Shown here: positions 42,714-51,713 of the stretch, one piece after another | How the letters are laid out: every line of letters starts with the position of its first letter | Position numbering within the stretch: the stretch's first letter is position 1 | DNA from: Marinobacter sp. ATCH36 | Lineage (GTDB): Bacteria > Pseudomonadota > Gammaproteobacteria > Pseudomonadales > Oleiphilaceae | Assembly: GCF_023555055.1 (NCBI RefSeq) | Contig: NZ_JAMJPL010000003.1 | Span: 186,001 to 250,000, forward strand | Reading direction: 5' to 3' | DNA: 64,000 nucleotides | The notes under the pieces: model-generated | What the model was told of the DNA's origin: nothing | Database searches by the model: none | Seen by the model: the letters and a program-made list of their open reading frames with translations, nothing else | Position numbers and translations under genes: made by a program

Positions 42714-44378
42714 TCAGAGCCGTGATTCGGTAGGAACCAGATCGGCATGTTGCCAGGCTTCGAAAAAGCGATGCTGCACTTCCCTGGCCTCCTGTACATT
42801 CCCCTGCCGTTGAAGCGCCTTCATCAAACCGAACAGTGACCAGCCGTTGTCGGGAAATTCCCGTAGGTCTTGCCGATATATTTGCTCTGCACGCTCAGGC
42901 TGGTCGGCTTGCAACAGGATTGCGCCCAAAGCCTGGCGTGTCGGGTATTGCCAACTGGGAGGTTCGTGGTAGTTCAGGGCATCCTCGCGTTCTACCGCAC
43001 GATCAAGGCTGTCGATGGCGACTTCGACGTGTCCGTCGGCGGCTGCGATTTCTCCTGCCAGCGAGTAGGAGGCAATTTCCAGAATGTGCCGGCTATTGTT
43101 GATTCCCCATACAGTCACCCACTTGAGACTCGGATCTGTCCGTAGCTCATCCAGCCTTTCCAGTTCCGTTCTGGCAGCTTGCTGTTTACTCTGGCGGGTA
43201 TAGGCCATCCCTCTTGCATAGTGGTACACCGCTCGCGGATAAACCAGGTCTTCGGCGGGTTCTTCAAGGTTTAGTATCAAGTCCCATTTGCCAAACCGAA
43301 CCAAGGCATAAACCGGCGTTATCCAGTAGTGCTGGAGCGTGGTCAGCGGGCGTAGGCGCATGGTATCGAGGTCGACCATGCCTGCCATCTCCTGTGCCAG
43401 GCGGATTGCCAGCTCACTGCGCCCTTCAAGCGTGGCAGTGAACCAGCCGAAGTGATAGTTGTGGGGCACGTAACCCAGCCGGTACGCACTCTGGGGATCC
43501 ACCTGTTCGAGGTAACGTTGGTCGGCCTCGATGGCGCGGAGATTGGCTTGAGTGGCGTTGTGGTAATGGCCGACTCTTATGTAGATGTGGGCCGACATGT
43601 GTACCAGATGGCCGGCGGCGGGCACCAGATCCTCAAGCCGCTTGGCTGCGTCAAGCCCCTGCCCTGGATCGCCCGCTTCTACCGCGTGAATAAGTAGATG
43701 ATTCGCGTGAGGATGGTCGGGCTGACGCTGTAAGACGCTCTTCAAGGTTTTAAGAAGCCTTTCGGTTTGCGCCTTTGGCTCGCCGTTCTCCTGCCAATAA
43801 TCCCAGGGTGTCAGGTTCATTAGCGATTCGGCATAAATGACCTGAGCATCGAGATCGTCGGGGTAGTCTGCGGCAACCTGCCCCATTGCTTCGGCAAAGG
43901 CTTGATCCCGTGAGGATCGGTTCTCCATAGCTGTGGGCCCATAGCGCTTTGCCAGCGCATTGATATAGGCCTGCTCCCGCACACTAGCTTTGCTTGCGGT
44001 AGCCTCGGCTTTTTGCAGTAATTCCCAGGCCTTCGGGGCATTCTCCGGGTTCATGGCCGAATTAATGTTGGGGCCCAGCACCCATGCCGCGCCCCACCAG
44101 GCCATGGCGGCATCCGGGTTAAGCTCGGCGGCTTGCAGAAAGGATCGGTGAGCTTCGTGATGGTTAAAACCAAAAGCTAGCACCAGGCCCTGGTCAAAAT
44201 AACGCTGCGCCAACCCGGAGTCGGTGGTGATGGGGTGATGGTGATCGCCCAGCCCTTCAAATAATGGCACGCGGCTGGTGTCTGATGGAACGCGACCGGT
44301 GTCGCTGTGGGCGAGTACGTTTAGAGGTATGGTAAGGATAAGAACTGTTGTCAGTACTATCGCTTTGGTCGCGTTCAT
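42714..44378 (-). CDS. Exported TPR protein (copy B)
   Basis: A 554-aa duplicate of the protein at 33450-35114, with the same signal peptide type (MNATKAIVLTTVLILTIPLN), His-rich start and TPR repeats. Its ATG overlaps the OsmC stop (ATGA), so it is translationally coupled to that gene. The duplicate has kept its whole frame, which suggests selection on both copies. Confidence 0.82.
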   Translation of the reverse strand: MNATKAIVLTTVLILTIPLNVLAHSDTGRVPSDTSRVPLFEGLGDHHHPITTDSGLAQRYFDQGLVLAFGFNHHEAHRSFLQAAELNPDAAMAWWGAAWVLGPNINSAMNPENAPKAWELLQKAEATASKASVREQAYINALAKRYGPTAMENRSSRDQAFAEAMGQVAADYPDDLDAQVIYAESLMNLTPWDYWQENGEPKAQTERLLKTLKSVLQRQPDHPHANHLLIHAVEAGDPGQGLDAAKRLEDLVPAAGHLVHMSAHIYIRVGHYHNATQANLRAIEADQRYLEQVDPQSAYRLGYVPHNYHFGWFTATLEGRSELAIRLAQEMAGMVDLDTMRLRPLTTLQHYWITPVYALVRFGKWDLILNLEEPAEDLVYPRAVYHYARGMAYTRQSKQQAARTELERLDELRTDPSLKWVTVWGINNSRHILEIASYSLAGEIAAADGHVEVAIDSLDRAVEREDALNYHEPPSWQYPTRQALGAILLQADQPERAEQIYRQDLREFPDNGWSLFGLMKALQRQGNVQEAREVQHRFFEAWQHADLVPTESRL

Positions 44379-44941
44379 GAGTCTGCCGCCTGTTCTACGT
44401 GCCAGAGTGTTTTCACGTCGACCTCTGCCCGGATAGTCTGCATGACCACACAGCAGGCTTCCGCTTGCTTCATTAGCATTTTCAGCCTGTTGTCATCGGT
44501 TTTCCGGGCCAGGTGCAGCCACACTGTGCAATCCATTCGCTGAAAGTGCACCGGCACGGATGAATCCACCATGAGGGCACCCCGCAAATCGCATTCCGCG
44601 CCAGCGGCCACCTCGATATCAGCGAGCTCGATATCGAGCCACTGCGCGCTCATGCGAGTGGTCGAGAGCAGGCATGCGGCGAGTGCTGATGTGAGCAGAT
44701 CCCCCGGATTTGGAGCATCGTGATCACCCCCAGCCGACCGATGAATACCGAAGCGCCAGCGCTCACCGGCGTTGTTCGCCGGTTCGATCTCGCCGTGAAA
44801 AGGGTCGGCACTGGCTCCCACAATTGCCCGGGCTTCATCGCGGATCCATGCGGCATCAGGGTCTTTGCGATAGCGTTGTTGCAATGGCTTCTGGCGGGTA
44901 GGGACCAATCTCGGATCGGTTTTGGTAATTGTTGCGTTCAT
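44375..44941 (-). CDS. OsmC/Ohr family protein
   Basis: About 188 aa from ATG 44941 (MNATITKTDP) behind AGAAGGAG. The family layout is seen in GDHDAPNPGDLLTSALAACLLSTTRMSA, followed by the segment ending in the resolving Cys region QAEACCVVMQTIRAEVDV. OsmC/Ohr proteins reduce organic peroxides or bind related lipophilic compounds through two cysteines; here the first expected Cys is in AACLL and the second in ACCVV. Present only in copy B. Its leader and first codons (MNAT) are copied from the TPR gene's own start region, which shows it was inserted behind that leader. Confidence 0.82.
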   Translation of the reverse strand: MNATITKTDPRLVPTRQKPLQQRYRKDPDAAWIRDEARAIVGASADPFHGEIEPANNAGERWRFGIHRSAGGDHDAPNPGDLLTSALAACLLSTTRMSAQWLDIELADIEVAAGAECDLRGALMVDSSVPVHFQRMDCTVWLHLARKTDDNRLKMLMKQAEACCVVMQTIRAEVDVKTLWHVEQAADS

Positions 44942-45069
44942 GTTCTGACTCCTTCTGGTTGAAGCTTGCAACTTCAAACTACTTCACAATCGGAGCCGCG
45001 GCATGCGGCATTTGTCCCGGTTGGATGGAAACTACTGTGATTATAGGAGGCAAAAGTCCCGGGTGAGGA

Positions 45070-46143
45070 TCAGTCTGCGCCGAAACCGTGTTCCCGTGCC
45101 TGTACGATCAACTGTGCACGGGTCGGGATGTCGAGACTGCCGCATATGGCACAGACATGATTGCGTACGGTTTTTGTCGAAATAGACAGGGTCTGGCCAA
45201 TCTCGGTATTTGACTGGCCCCGGGCCACCAGGTTGAGAACCATCAGTTGGCGACTCGTCAACTCACCAACCCATGGCGCCGCCCTGCTCCCCGCTGTCGC
45301 CGGCGAGTCGGCGAGAAAGCGGCGCAACTCGCTGATGAAAACTGGCCAGGAACTGTCTTCAAGCTGCAGTATGTGGTTCGCTCCCTTCAGCGGTAAAAAA
45401 TATGCGTCGGGTAACTGCGATGCCAGGCTGCGTCCCAGCTCGAAAGGCACCATATCATCGTCTTCAACATGGGCAACCAGTGTCGGAGTATGGATGTGTG
45501 GGAGCAGTTCATGAACGTCAATCTCGTGGAAGCCGCGCCACAATCGCACGGCATCCTCAGGTGAAGCAGTGGTTCTTTGCAGTTCGTCCCACCAGCCAAT
45601 CTGCTTAAGGTCATGTCCTGGAGATAAGCGGCGGGCAAATAGCTCGCGGAAGGCACCGGTTTTGCGGCCCCAGCCAATTTTTATCATGCTCGCCAGCGCT
45701 TCGGCCTCTTCCTTGTTCTCTTCACTGGCGCCGGGCGTAAAGGCTCCATTGGTATAAGCGTTATAGAGCACCAATTTACTAACCTGTTCGGGATGACGGA
45801 AAGCATAAAGCAGCGCGATGGGGCCGCCCTGACATAGCCCTATCAGCGAGAAGTGGTTCCAGCCCAGGCTTTCTACAACCGCCTCAAGATCTTTAATCCA
45901 GGCTTCCAGGCCCTGTTCAACAACATCATGATCGGACAAGCCGCTACCACGAATGTCGAAGCGAGCAAGCGTGTGGCTATGCGTTAATTCACGCAACCAA
46001 TGTTGCCACACAGGACTACCCCAATCGCGTTCCACATGAGTCAGCCAACCCCCGACGCGAATGAGCGGAGGGCCACGGCCTGCAACAGCGTACGCGATGC
46101 GCACACCATCCGATGTGGTGCAGAAGCTGATTCGCTGTCTCAC
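45070..46143 (-). CDS. Alpha/beta hydrolase fused to a LuxR HTH domain (copy B)
   Basis: A 357-aa duplicate of the protein at 36602-37675, from GTG 46143, 10 bases after the nitrilase stop. Same architecture and the same Cys nucleophile (LIGLCQGGP), with His in GANHIL and the C-terminal LuxR HTH (SNTEIGQTLSISTKTVRNHV). Differences are few and conservative. The two regulators should have overlapping targets. Confidence 0.85.
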   Translation of the reverse strand: MRQRISFCTTSDGVRIAYAVAGRGPPLIRVGGWLTHVERDWGSPVWQHWLRELTHSHTLARFDIRGSGLSDHDVVEQGLEAWIKDLEAVVESLGWNHFSLIGLCQGGPIALLYAFRHPEQVSKLVLYNAYTNGAFTPGASEENKEEAEALASMIKIGWGRKTGAFRELFARRLSPGHDLKQIGWWDELQRTTASPEDAVRLWRGFHEIDVHELLPHIHTPTLVAHVEDDDMVPFELGRSLASQLPDAYFLPLKGANHILQLEDSSWPVFISELRRFLADSPATAGSRAAPWVGELTSRQLMVLNLVARGQSNTEIGQTLSISTKTVRNHVCAICGSLDIPTRAQLIVQAREHGFGAD

Positions 46144-46153
46144 TGCGGCACCT

Positions 46154-47089
46154 TCAGTCGAATACCACAGGCGGTTGCTTTGCCCGATCGACGCGCAGTG
46201 AGAATACATCCGGGCGTGCGTAGTGACCACTGGCGTCGAATTTGCGGCGTGAGGATCGGGCGGCACTGACATCTATTTCAGCAAGCAGCAAGCCTTTTTC
46301 CTCGTGCATCGGTCCTGCATGAATGCCTCCGAATGGCTTGTAGACCACTGCATCGCCGGGATTAACCCATTCGTCCTTATTTGGAAACAGCTCTTCATAA
46401 TAAGGAATGTCGGTGGGAATATCCGAGACTTCGAGCGCGGTTGCGCAGCCAATCACCCAGCAGCCGCCTTCGCGGGCGATATGTTGCATGGTGGCCAGCC
46501 AGGTGTCGCCGCTGTCCCAGGTGGGCGCCACGTAGATGTCGATGTTCTGTGAATACAACGCGAAACGCGCCAGCGGCATGTAGTTTTCCCAGCACAGCAG
46601 AGTGCCGATGCGCCCGACTGCGGTCTCGACAACATTCAGGCCCGAGCCGTCACCGAAGCCCCAGACCATGCGTTCTGGATTGGTTGGCATCAGCTTGCGG
46701 TGGTTGTTGGCAATGGTCCCGTCGGCGTCAATGATGATGCAGCTGTTGAACAGGGTGCTGCCGCTGACCGCGCCATCCAGCTCCTGATAGCCAGCGACGA
46801 TAACAACCTCGTGTTCCTTTGCGGCTTCCTGCAAAGGGGACATGCCGCCCCGGCTCAGGTCAATTGAATTGGCTTGCAGATGGGCGAACAGCTCGTCGGT
46901 TTTTCCCATCCCCGCGCCGGGTGGCAGGCGCCAGACAAAGGTTGGGTAGCCGGGAAACCACGCCTCAGGAAAAACCACCATCTGAGCGCCCTCACCTGCT
47001 GCTTTCGCGATCAGCTCAACCGCACGGGACATGGTTTTTCCAAGGTCAAGGTAGACGGGTGGTTCCTGAATGATCGCTATCTTTGTCAT
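46154..47089 (-). CDS. Nitrilase (copy B)
   Basis: A 311-aa duplicate of the copy-A nitrilase, from ATG 47089 (MTKIAIIQEPP); the frame extends to 47116. Glu, Lys and Cys of the catalytic triad are all kept (FPEAWFPGYP, NNHRKLMPTNPER, LLCWENYMPL). It heads the operon nitrilase-hydrolase-OsmC-TPR. Both copies intact implies that both are used or that the duplication is not very old. Confidence 0.92.
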   Translation of the reverse strand: MTKIAIIQEPPVYLDLGKTMSRAVELIAKAAGEGAQMVVFPEAWFPGYPTFVWRLPPGAGMGKTDELFAHLQANSIDLSRGGMSPLQEAAKEHEVVIVAGYQELDGAVSGSTLFNSCIIIDADGTIANNHRKLMPTNPERMVWGFGDGSGLNVVETAVGRIGTLLCWENYMPLARFALYSQNIDIYVAPTWDSGDTWLATMQHIAREGGCWVIGCATALEVSDIPTDIPYYEELFPNKDEWVNPGDAVVYKPFGGIHAGPMHEEKGLLLAEIDVSAARSSRRKFDASGHYARPDVFSLRVDRAKQPPVVFD

Positions 47090-47246
47090 GACTCTTCCAT
47101 TTGAGTTATGCCGCAAAAAGGCGGATCGCTATTTCAGAATAGTTCATATATGCACCTAGTGCGAAGGCCCCTTGAACAACAAATACCGCTCCATGCCTGG
47201 CTGAAAAATGCGCTACCTTCGCTTTCCCCGATCAAAGCCGGCTAGT

Positions 47247-47345
47247 TGATGGCCTGATGAATGATCTTTCGCAGATGAAAGAGGTCAAGGTCGATGTTGA
47301 GAAACAGAGCGCCAAGTCAGTCGTAACGCAGTTTGCCCGTTTCAC
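47247..47345 (+). pseudogene. Remnant of the FAD-linked oxidase (copy B)
   Basis: Two short pieces of the BBE-type oxidase are fused: DGLM-DLSQMKEVKVDVEKQ (residues about 86-104 of copy A) directly followed by AKSVVTQFARFTE (about 225-238). The start, the FAD His and the rest are deleted. Homology to copy A ends at 47345 where an IS3 fragment begins. Confidence 0.8.
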
Positions 47346-47490
47346 TGAATTAACTTTGGTGACGGCACGATCTGTGGCGGTGGCAAACTCCGGTCCTGAG
47401 GTTGATTGCACGCACTTAGAATGGCCAGCTCCTCGGCCTGCGTGAGTTTATGGGGCTGTTCGACCTGTTTCGCATCAGGACGCCGATCTT
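47342..47490 (-). pseudogene. IS3-family transposase fragment
   Basis: Minus-strand EQPHKLTQAEELAILSACNQ, then LPPPQIVP resembles the early OrfB region of IS3-family transposases of the type HxLTxxERxxIL...LPPxQIVP. It is a fragment only and marks the break where copy B of the block ends. Confidence 0.55.
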
Positions 47491-47531
47491 CAGCAACCCG
47501 GCCGCCGACATCATGGAGGCTCCTTTGCAGG

Positions 47532-47996
47532 TCAATCCTCTTGCTCGGGCGGGCGCAGACGGGCGACTTCTTCAGCCGTAATCTCATCCGGATAGTCATT
47601 CCCGAAATGGCTGCGGACATAAGTCGTCAGGGCTGCGACCTGTTCATCCGACATCATGCCGCCAAAGCGCGGCATGCCTTGGTACCCGGTCAGGATGACC
47701 CCCGCGATAAAATGCCGCGAGGTCAGCTTGGTGTTGTCGCTATTCAGGGGCGGGTACGCGCCCGCACCTGTGGCTCCTGTACCATCCTCCATATGACATG
47801 CCTGGCAGGTGGTCTGATAAAGCGCCGCCCCATCCGTTTGGGTGAGGTGGTCCGGATCGCTGGAAAACCGTGACAGCAGCGCTTCAAGGTCCCCCACGGA
47901 TGCGGGCGGCTGTGCCGGCGACGGCGTATCCTGCGCTGTGGCGGCGGACGCGAGAAGGGTTCCCGCGAGGATCAGGCAGAGGGCATCCCGGTGCAT
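47532..47996 (-). CDS. Exported mono-haem cytochrome c
   Basis: A 154-aa protein from ATG 47996, behind AAGGGAG, its A shared with the stop of the amine oxidase gene. A signal peptide (1-22, cleavage after ATAQ) precedes one class I cytochrome c domain with CQACH at 64-68 and a methionine ligand in GYQGMPRFGGMM. It should take electrons from the periplasmic flavoenzyme encoded upstream. Last gene of the three-gene operon. Confidence 0.88.
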   Translation of the reverse strand: MHRDALCLILAGTLLASAATAQDTPSPAQPPASVGDLEALLSRFSSDPDHLTQTDGAALYQTTCQACHMEDGTGATGAGAYPPLNSDNTKLTSRHFIAGVILTGYQGMPRFGGMMSDEQVAALTTYVRSHFGNDYPDEITAEEVARLRPPEQED

Positions 47997-49597
47997 TACG
48001 TATTCTCCCTTTGATCCAGTTGCCGGATGGCGTCCAGCGCCGACAGGAGAGCCCCTTCGAGCCATGCCGGAAGATGCGAGCAATGCTCGCCTGCCAGTAC
48101 AAGCCGGTTGTCTATTTCGCACAAAGTCTTGTAATGCACATTGCGCAGCTGTTCGGTCCATTGGCCATAGCAGCCCAATGACCAGTCGACACGGTGCCAT
48201 ACCCACGAGGTGCCGTTCATGAACTCGGCATCATATTGTGGATGAATCTGGCGCCCCAGCGCGAGAGCTGCTGCGACGCGTTCCTTCGGTGTCATGGTCG
48301 ACCATGAATAGGTGAAGTTTTTGCCCGCGGTCGATGTATCGTAAGCCGCCTGCAGGACTGCCGGGCCATCGCTCATAAAGCCGTAGTTCGGATAGGCGAT
48401 CTGCACCAGCGGCAGGTCCGTATAGCTGATCCCACCCATGATCCAGTCATCCTGCTCCCAGAAACGCCGCTTGAACTCCAGCGCGACCTTAAACGCCGAC
48501 GCATACGGGACCGCCGCGATCGCCCTCCGCATCGGTTCCGAGCAATCGACGTCAAGCTGCGCGAGAACCGACAATGGGATGGTGCAGATACACCAGTCTG
48601 CGGTTTCCTCGCGCATCATGCCGTCGCGATCGCGATCTTCGTAGGTCACGGTGACGCTGGTATCTCCTTGCGCAATCCGGGTGACGCGGGCATTGAACTG
48701 GATCGTATCTGATACCTCGCGCGCGAAAGCGTCGGCAATCGCGTCCATGCCGCCCGCCGGCTCGAACATCGGCGAACTGTAGGAATAACCGTTGAAGTTG
48801 AAAAGCTGGTCCCACAACCCGGATTGCAGCAGGGGCGAAAGTTCCAGCGGATTCGAGGCTTTCTGATCGGGCATCAACCCGCCGCCGGGTGGCACCTCCC
48901 AGCCGCGGACGCCCCCCAGATCTGTGTTCGTGCCGTAGCGGAGATTGTGGTCCAGAACGCCCCATTCTCGCAGCCCTTCGAGCAGCTTTTCGCGATCCTC
49001 GGTGCTCACCGTCTCGTCGAGTCCGCCCTGGTCCAGTGATTTGGCCAGCAACTCGGACACATGGCCGCGCACATCCGTTGCAACCTGGCCGACCCGCTGC
49101 GGCTGCCCGCCGAAGGCACGGGACGAATGCAGATAGGCCTTTTCATTGTGCATAATAAAGGGGTGCAGCGGCACGCCCAGCCGGCGGCAATAATCGAAGA
49201 CCGCGCGGTGATGCACCGGCAACCTCCAGGGGCCGGGATTGAAATAGCCGTCACCCTCGAAATTGCAGGCAATCTCGTGGCCCCCCATCTCCGTGTACCT
49301 GTCACCGCCCCGCAGGGTCAGACACCGCCCGCCGTGGCGGTTCTGATACTCGAGGATCTTCACCTCATATCCGGCGCGCCGCATCTCATAGGCGGCGGCC
49401 ATGCCGGCGACGCCTGCGCCAAGGATCAGGACCCGGCGTCCCTGACGTGGACCCTGCAGGGCGACCTGCCCGGTATAACCGGAATCCTGCGCGAAGCCGA
49501 GGCTGGTCATCGCCTGGTACATTGCTGCGGCCCCGGCGACCTGACCGATCATCTTCAACAACTGCCGGCGGCTTGGGTTGAAAGATCCGGTGTCCAT
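47996..49597 (-). CDS. Tat-exported flavin amine oxidase/dehydrogenase
   Basis: A 533-aa flavoprotein. A twin-arginine signal (SRRQLLKMIGQVAGAAAMYQ) is followed by the FAD motif VLILGAGVAGMAAAYEMRRAG, the amine-oxidase fingerprint RHGGRCLTLRGGDRYTEMGG and the C-terminal FAD contact LVLAGEHCSHLPAWLEGALLS. It oxidises a primary or secondary amine or an L-amino acid in the periplasm. Flanking cytochrome c genes on both sides suggest that electrons go to the respiratory chain rather than to oxygen, as known for the flavin amine oxidase NicA2 with its cytochrome. Base composition is more GC-rich than the block to the left. Confidence 0.88.
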   Translation of the reverse strand: MDTGSFNPSRRQLLKMIGQVAGAAAMYQAMTSLGFAQDSGYTGQVALQGPRQGRRVLILGAGVAGMAAAYEMRRAGYEVKILEYQNRHGGRCLTLRGGDRYTEMGGHEIACNFEGDGYFNPGPWRLPVHHRAVFDYCRRLGVPLHPFIMHNEKAYLHSSRAFGGQPQRVGQVATDVRGHVSELLAKSLDQGGLDETVSTEDREKLLEGLREWGVLDHNLRYGTNTDLGGVRGWEVPPGGGLMPDQKASNPLELSPLLQSGLWDQLFNFNGYSYSSPMFEPAGGMDAIADAFAREVSDTIQFNARVTRIAQGDTSVTVTYEDRDRDGMMREETADWCICTIPLSVLAQLDVDCSEPMRRAIAAVPYASAFKVALEFKRRFWEQDDWIMGGISYTDLPLVQIAYPNYGFMSDGPAVLQAAYDTSTAGKNFTYSWSTMTPKERVAAALALGRQIHPQYDAEFMNGTSWVWHRVDWSLGCYGQWTEQLRNVHYKTLCEIDNRLVLAGEHCSHLPAWLEGALLSALDAIRQLDQRENT

Positions 49598-49601
49598 AAT
49601 G

Positions 49602-51059
49602 TCAGCCTTCTTGCCGTTTGAGCCTGCGCCGCCGAATGACCCACCAAAGGATCAGCAAAGCGACGACGAAGGCGAGAGTCACGCCGACCCACGCCAGAAC
49701 CTGAAGAATGCGCAGGGGTGACGGCATCTCTTGATCGAAGGCAAGGACGTGCATGACGTTCGCTTCTGTCACGGTGCTGTCCTCGCGCCCGCCAAAGGTG
49801 CTCCGGGTATAGTTGGCCAGCGTGGCGATCTGTTCGGCGCTCAGCTCATCCCCGAACCCCGGCATTGCGGGGGCGCGATAGATCTTGCCCGCCGGCACGC
49901 CATGCAGCAGCACCTGCAACAGATTTCCCGTATCGGCGCGGCGCAGTGCAGCGTTCTGGGTCAGCGATGGATAGTAGGCCTGTGGCTGTCCTTGCCCGGT
50001 GACGCCATGGCAAGCCGCGCAATGGACCACATACAGTTGCTCCGCCGCGTTCAGATCGTCGCGGGCCACCGCCACGGCCATTTCTTCACGGATCTGACCA
50101 TAGCGGTGCTGTGGCTCCGTCCGCTCGGCCTCAGGCGGGAGGAGGGAAGTGTCCTGCTTCCCGCGCGGGACCGTGGGGACGACCCTGAGATAGGACACGA
50201 TTGCCGCAAGATCGTCCTCCGTAAGATGGCTGGTGCTGTGGCGAACCACATCCGCCATCGGTCCGGCGGCCTGCGCGACATTGCCGGCATGCCCCGTGCT
50301 CAGATACTCGATGATGTCCTGATCAGTCCATCCACCGAGCCCGTTAACCGGATCCGGCGTCAGGTTCGGGGACAACCAGCCGTCCATCTCCTCGCCTGCC
50401 AGATACTGGTCTTCCTGGGTAGCAAAGAGGTCGTTGCGCGGCGTGTGGCATTCGCCGCAGTGCCCCAGGTGATTAACCAGATAAGCGCCGCGTGCCAGCA
50501 CCGGATCATCGAACTGCGGCAGGTCGCGGTCACCCAGATAGAGCCAGTTCCAGGCGATCACGCCCATTCGGATATTGAACGGGAAGGGAAGATCGGTTTC
50601 CTCGGCAGGGGGTTCGTCGATGGCTTCCTGGTCGCGCAGCCAGGCATAAAGGGCGTCAATGTCGTCATCCGTTATGCCGCGGTAGGACGCATAGGGCATC
50701 GCCGGATAGAGCCACCTGTCCGGAGCTACGCCGCGTCGCAACACATCGGCCAGATCGTCGCGGCTGTAGCCGCCAATGCCATAGGTGTCCGATGGGCTGA
50801 TGTTGCTGGCGACGATGGTCCCCATAGGGGTCTCGACCCGGTAACCGCCGGAGAGATCCTCCTGATGGCAGGACATGCAGCCCGCCGCCCGCGCTACATA
50901 TTCACCGCGTTTGGCCTCCTCCGAAGTGTCCGTTGTGGCGTTGGGCGCCGCATCGGGGCTCTGGGCAAAGGCACCCCCGGCCACCACTCCCATTACCAAC
51001 AGCGTAGGGATGAGTCGTGGCAGTAGAGGGATCACGGTCCGGTGCTCGCTTGTTACCAA
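49602..51059 (-). CDS. Tri-haem cytochrome c, membrane anchored
   Basis: I favour TTG 51059 as start, 8 bases after GGGAG and just before a signal peptide (LLPRLIPTLLVMGVVAGGAF); the frame itself opens with ATG at 51134. About 485 aa with three haem sites, CMSCH, CGECH and CAACH, near residues 61, 201 and 347 in this numbering. The spacing is like the cytochrome subunit of membrane alcohol/aldehyde dehydrogenases. A C-terminal membrane helix (ILQVLAWVGVTLAFVVALLI) with a basic tail anchors it. It probably carries electrons from the amine oxidase to the membrane chain. First gene of the operon, 4 bp before the amine oxidase. Confidence 0.88.
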   Translation of the reverse strand: MVTSEHRTVIPLLPRLIPTLLVMGVVAGGAFAQSPDAAPNATTDTSEEAKRGEYVARAAGCMSCHQEDLSGGYRVETPMGTIVASNISPSDTYGIGGYSRDDLADVLRRGVAPDRWLYPAMPYASYRGITDDDIDALYAWLRDQEAIDEPPAEETDLPFPFNIRMGVIAWNWLYLGDRDLPQFDDPVLARGAYLVNHLGHCGECHTPRNDLFATQEDQYLAGEEMDGWLSPNLTPDPVNGLGGWTDQDIIEYLSTGHAGNVAQAAGPMADVVRHSTSHLTEDDLAAIVSYLRVVPTVPRGKQDTSLLPPEAERTEPQHRYGQIREEMAVAVARDDLNAAEQLYVVHCAACHGVTGQGQPQAYYPSLTQNAALRRADTGNLLQVLLHGVPAGKIYRAPAMPGFGDELSAEQIATLANYTRSTFGGREDSTVTEANVMHVLAFDQEMPSPLRILQVLAWVGVTLAFVVALLILWWVIRRRRLKRQEG

Positions 51060-51238
51060 AGTATCACTCCCTCCCAGGGGCGACTCGGGTACGCGCATTC
51101 CGCGCGGGCCGCATTCTGCCGCCATGCCTTCCATCGCACTGAAGAGCTAAACAACCGGGTTACTATCAATGTAGCAGAACAGAACAACCGGGACAGGTTT
51201 ATTTTTTTAGAGTTATTGTCAAATCTGCTTTATGACCA

Positions 51239-51397
51239 TCAGGCAGCGGTATTTGCCCAGACCATAGCGCTCGTGACCATGTGGTGCCACCGAAGCACCT
51301 GATGCAGAAAAATCCCATCGAAAAACCCGCCGACGACGCCAAAGAAGATGCCGGCTGCGATAGGAAACTGTCTTTCTTTGCGTTCGTCCGTAGCCAT
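51239..51397 (-). pseudogene. Truncated DUF2243 membrane protein gene
   Basis: From ATG 51397 the frame reads MATDERKERQFPIAAGIFFG, then GGFFDGIFLHQVLRWHHM, the conserved start of DUF2243 membrane proteins. It stops after 52 codons, whereas the family is about 150-170 aa with four helices. The rest is missing, so this is a 3'-deleted gene. Confidence 0.65.
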
Positions 51398-51713
51398 TCT
51401 GCTTTCTACTGTAGTGATCATCGGTCCAAGACACGGTCGATAGAGAGATCTCCGCAAGAACGTGGCTTTCATTCATTCACTGACTCCCTTACATAAAATC
51501 TACTATATAGATGGTGAGTACAACTTGCTTATGATCATGAACTCAAGTGCGCAAGGGACGCTTCTTACGTCGCGACCCTGCTGCAAGCGTCAATCACAGA
51601 TTCAGGATTCGCGGATGGCTATAATTATTCATCTCACTGCAGCAATATGGACTTTGCCGGCCGGGATTAGTCAACTAACGTAAGACTATAGGAGAGCGTT
51701 CAGGACGAACATC
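51398..51713. other. Intergenic region upstream of the fusion gene
   Basis: About 315 bp of lower GC with no convincing gene. It should contain the promoter of the flavodoxin-UbiA gene. A weak ribosome site (AGGAGAG) lies near 51690. Confidence 0.4.

Noticed and set aside
49731..51026. A 431-aa open frame on the plus strand
   Set aside because: It is antisense to the tri-haem cytochrome c, whose haem motifs and signal peptide are unmistakable. High GC keeps the opposite frame open.
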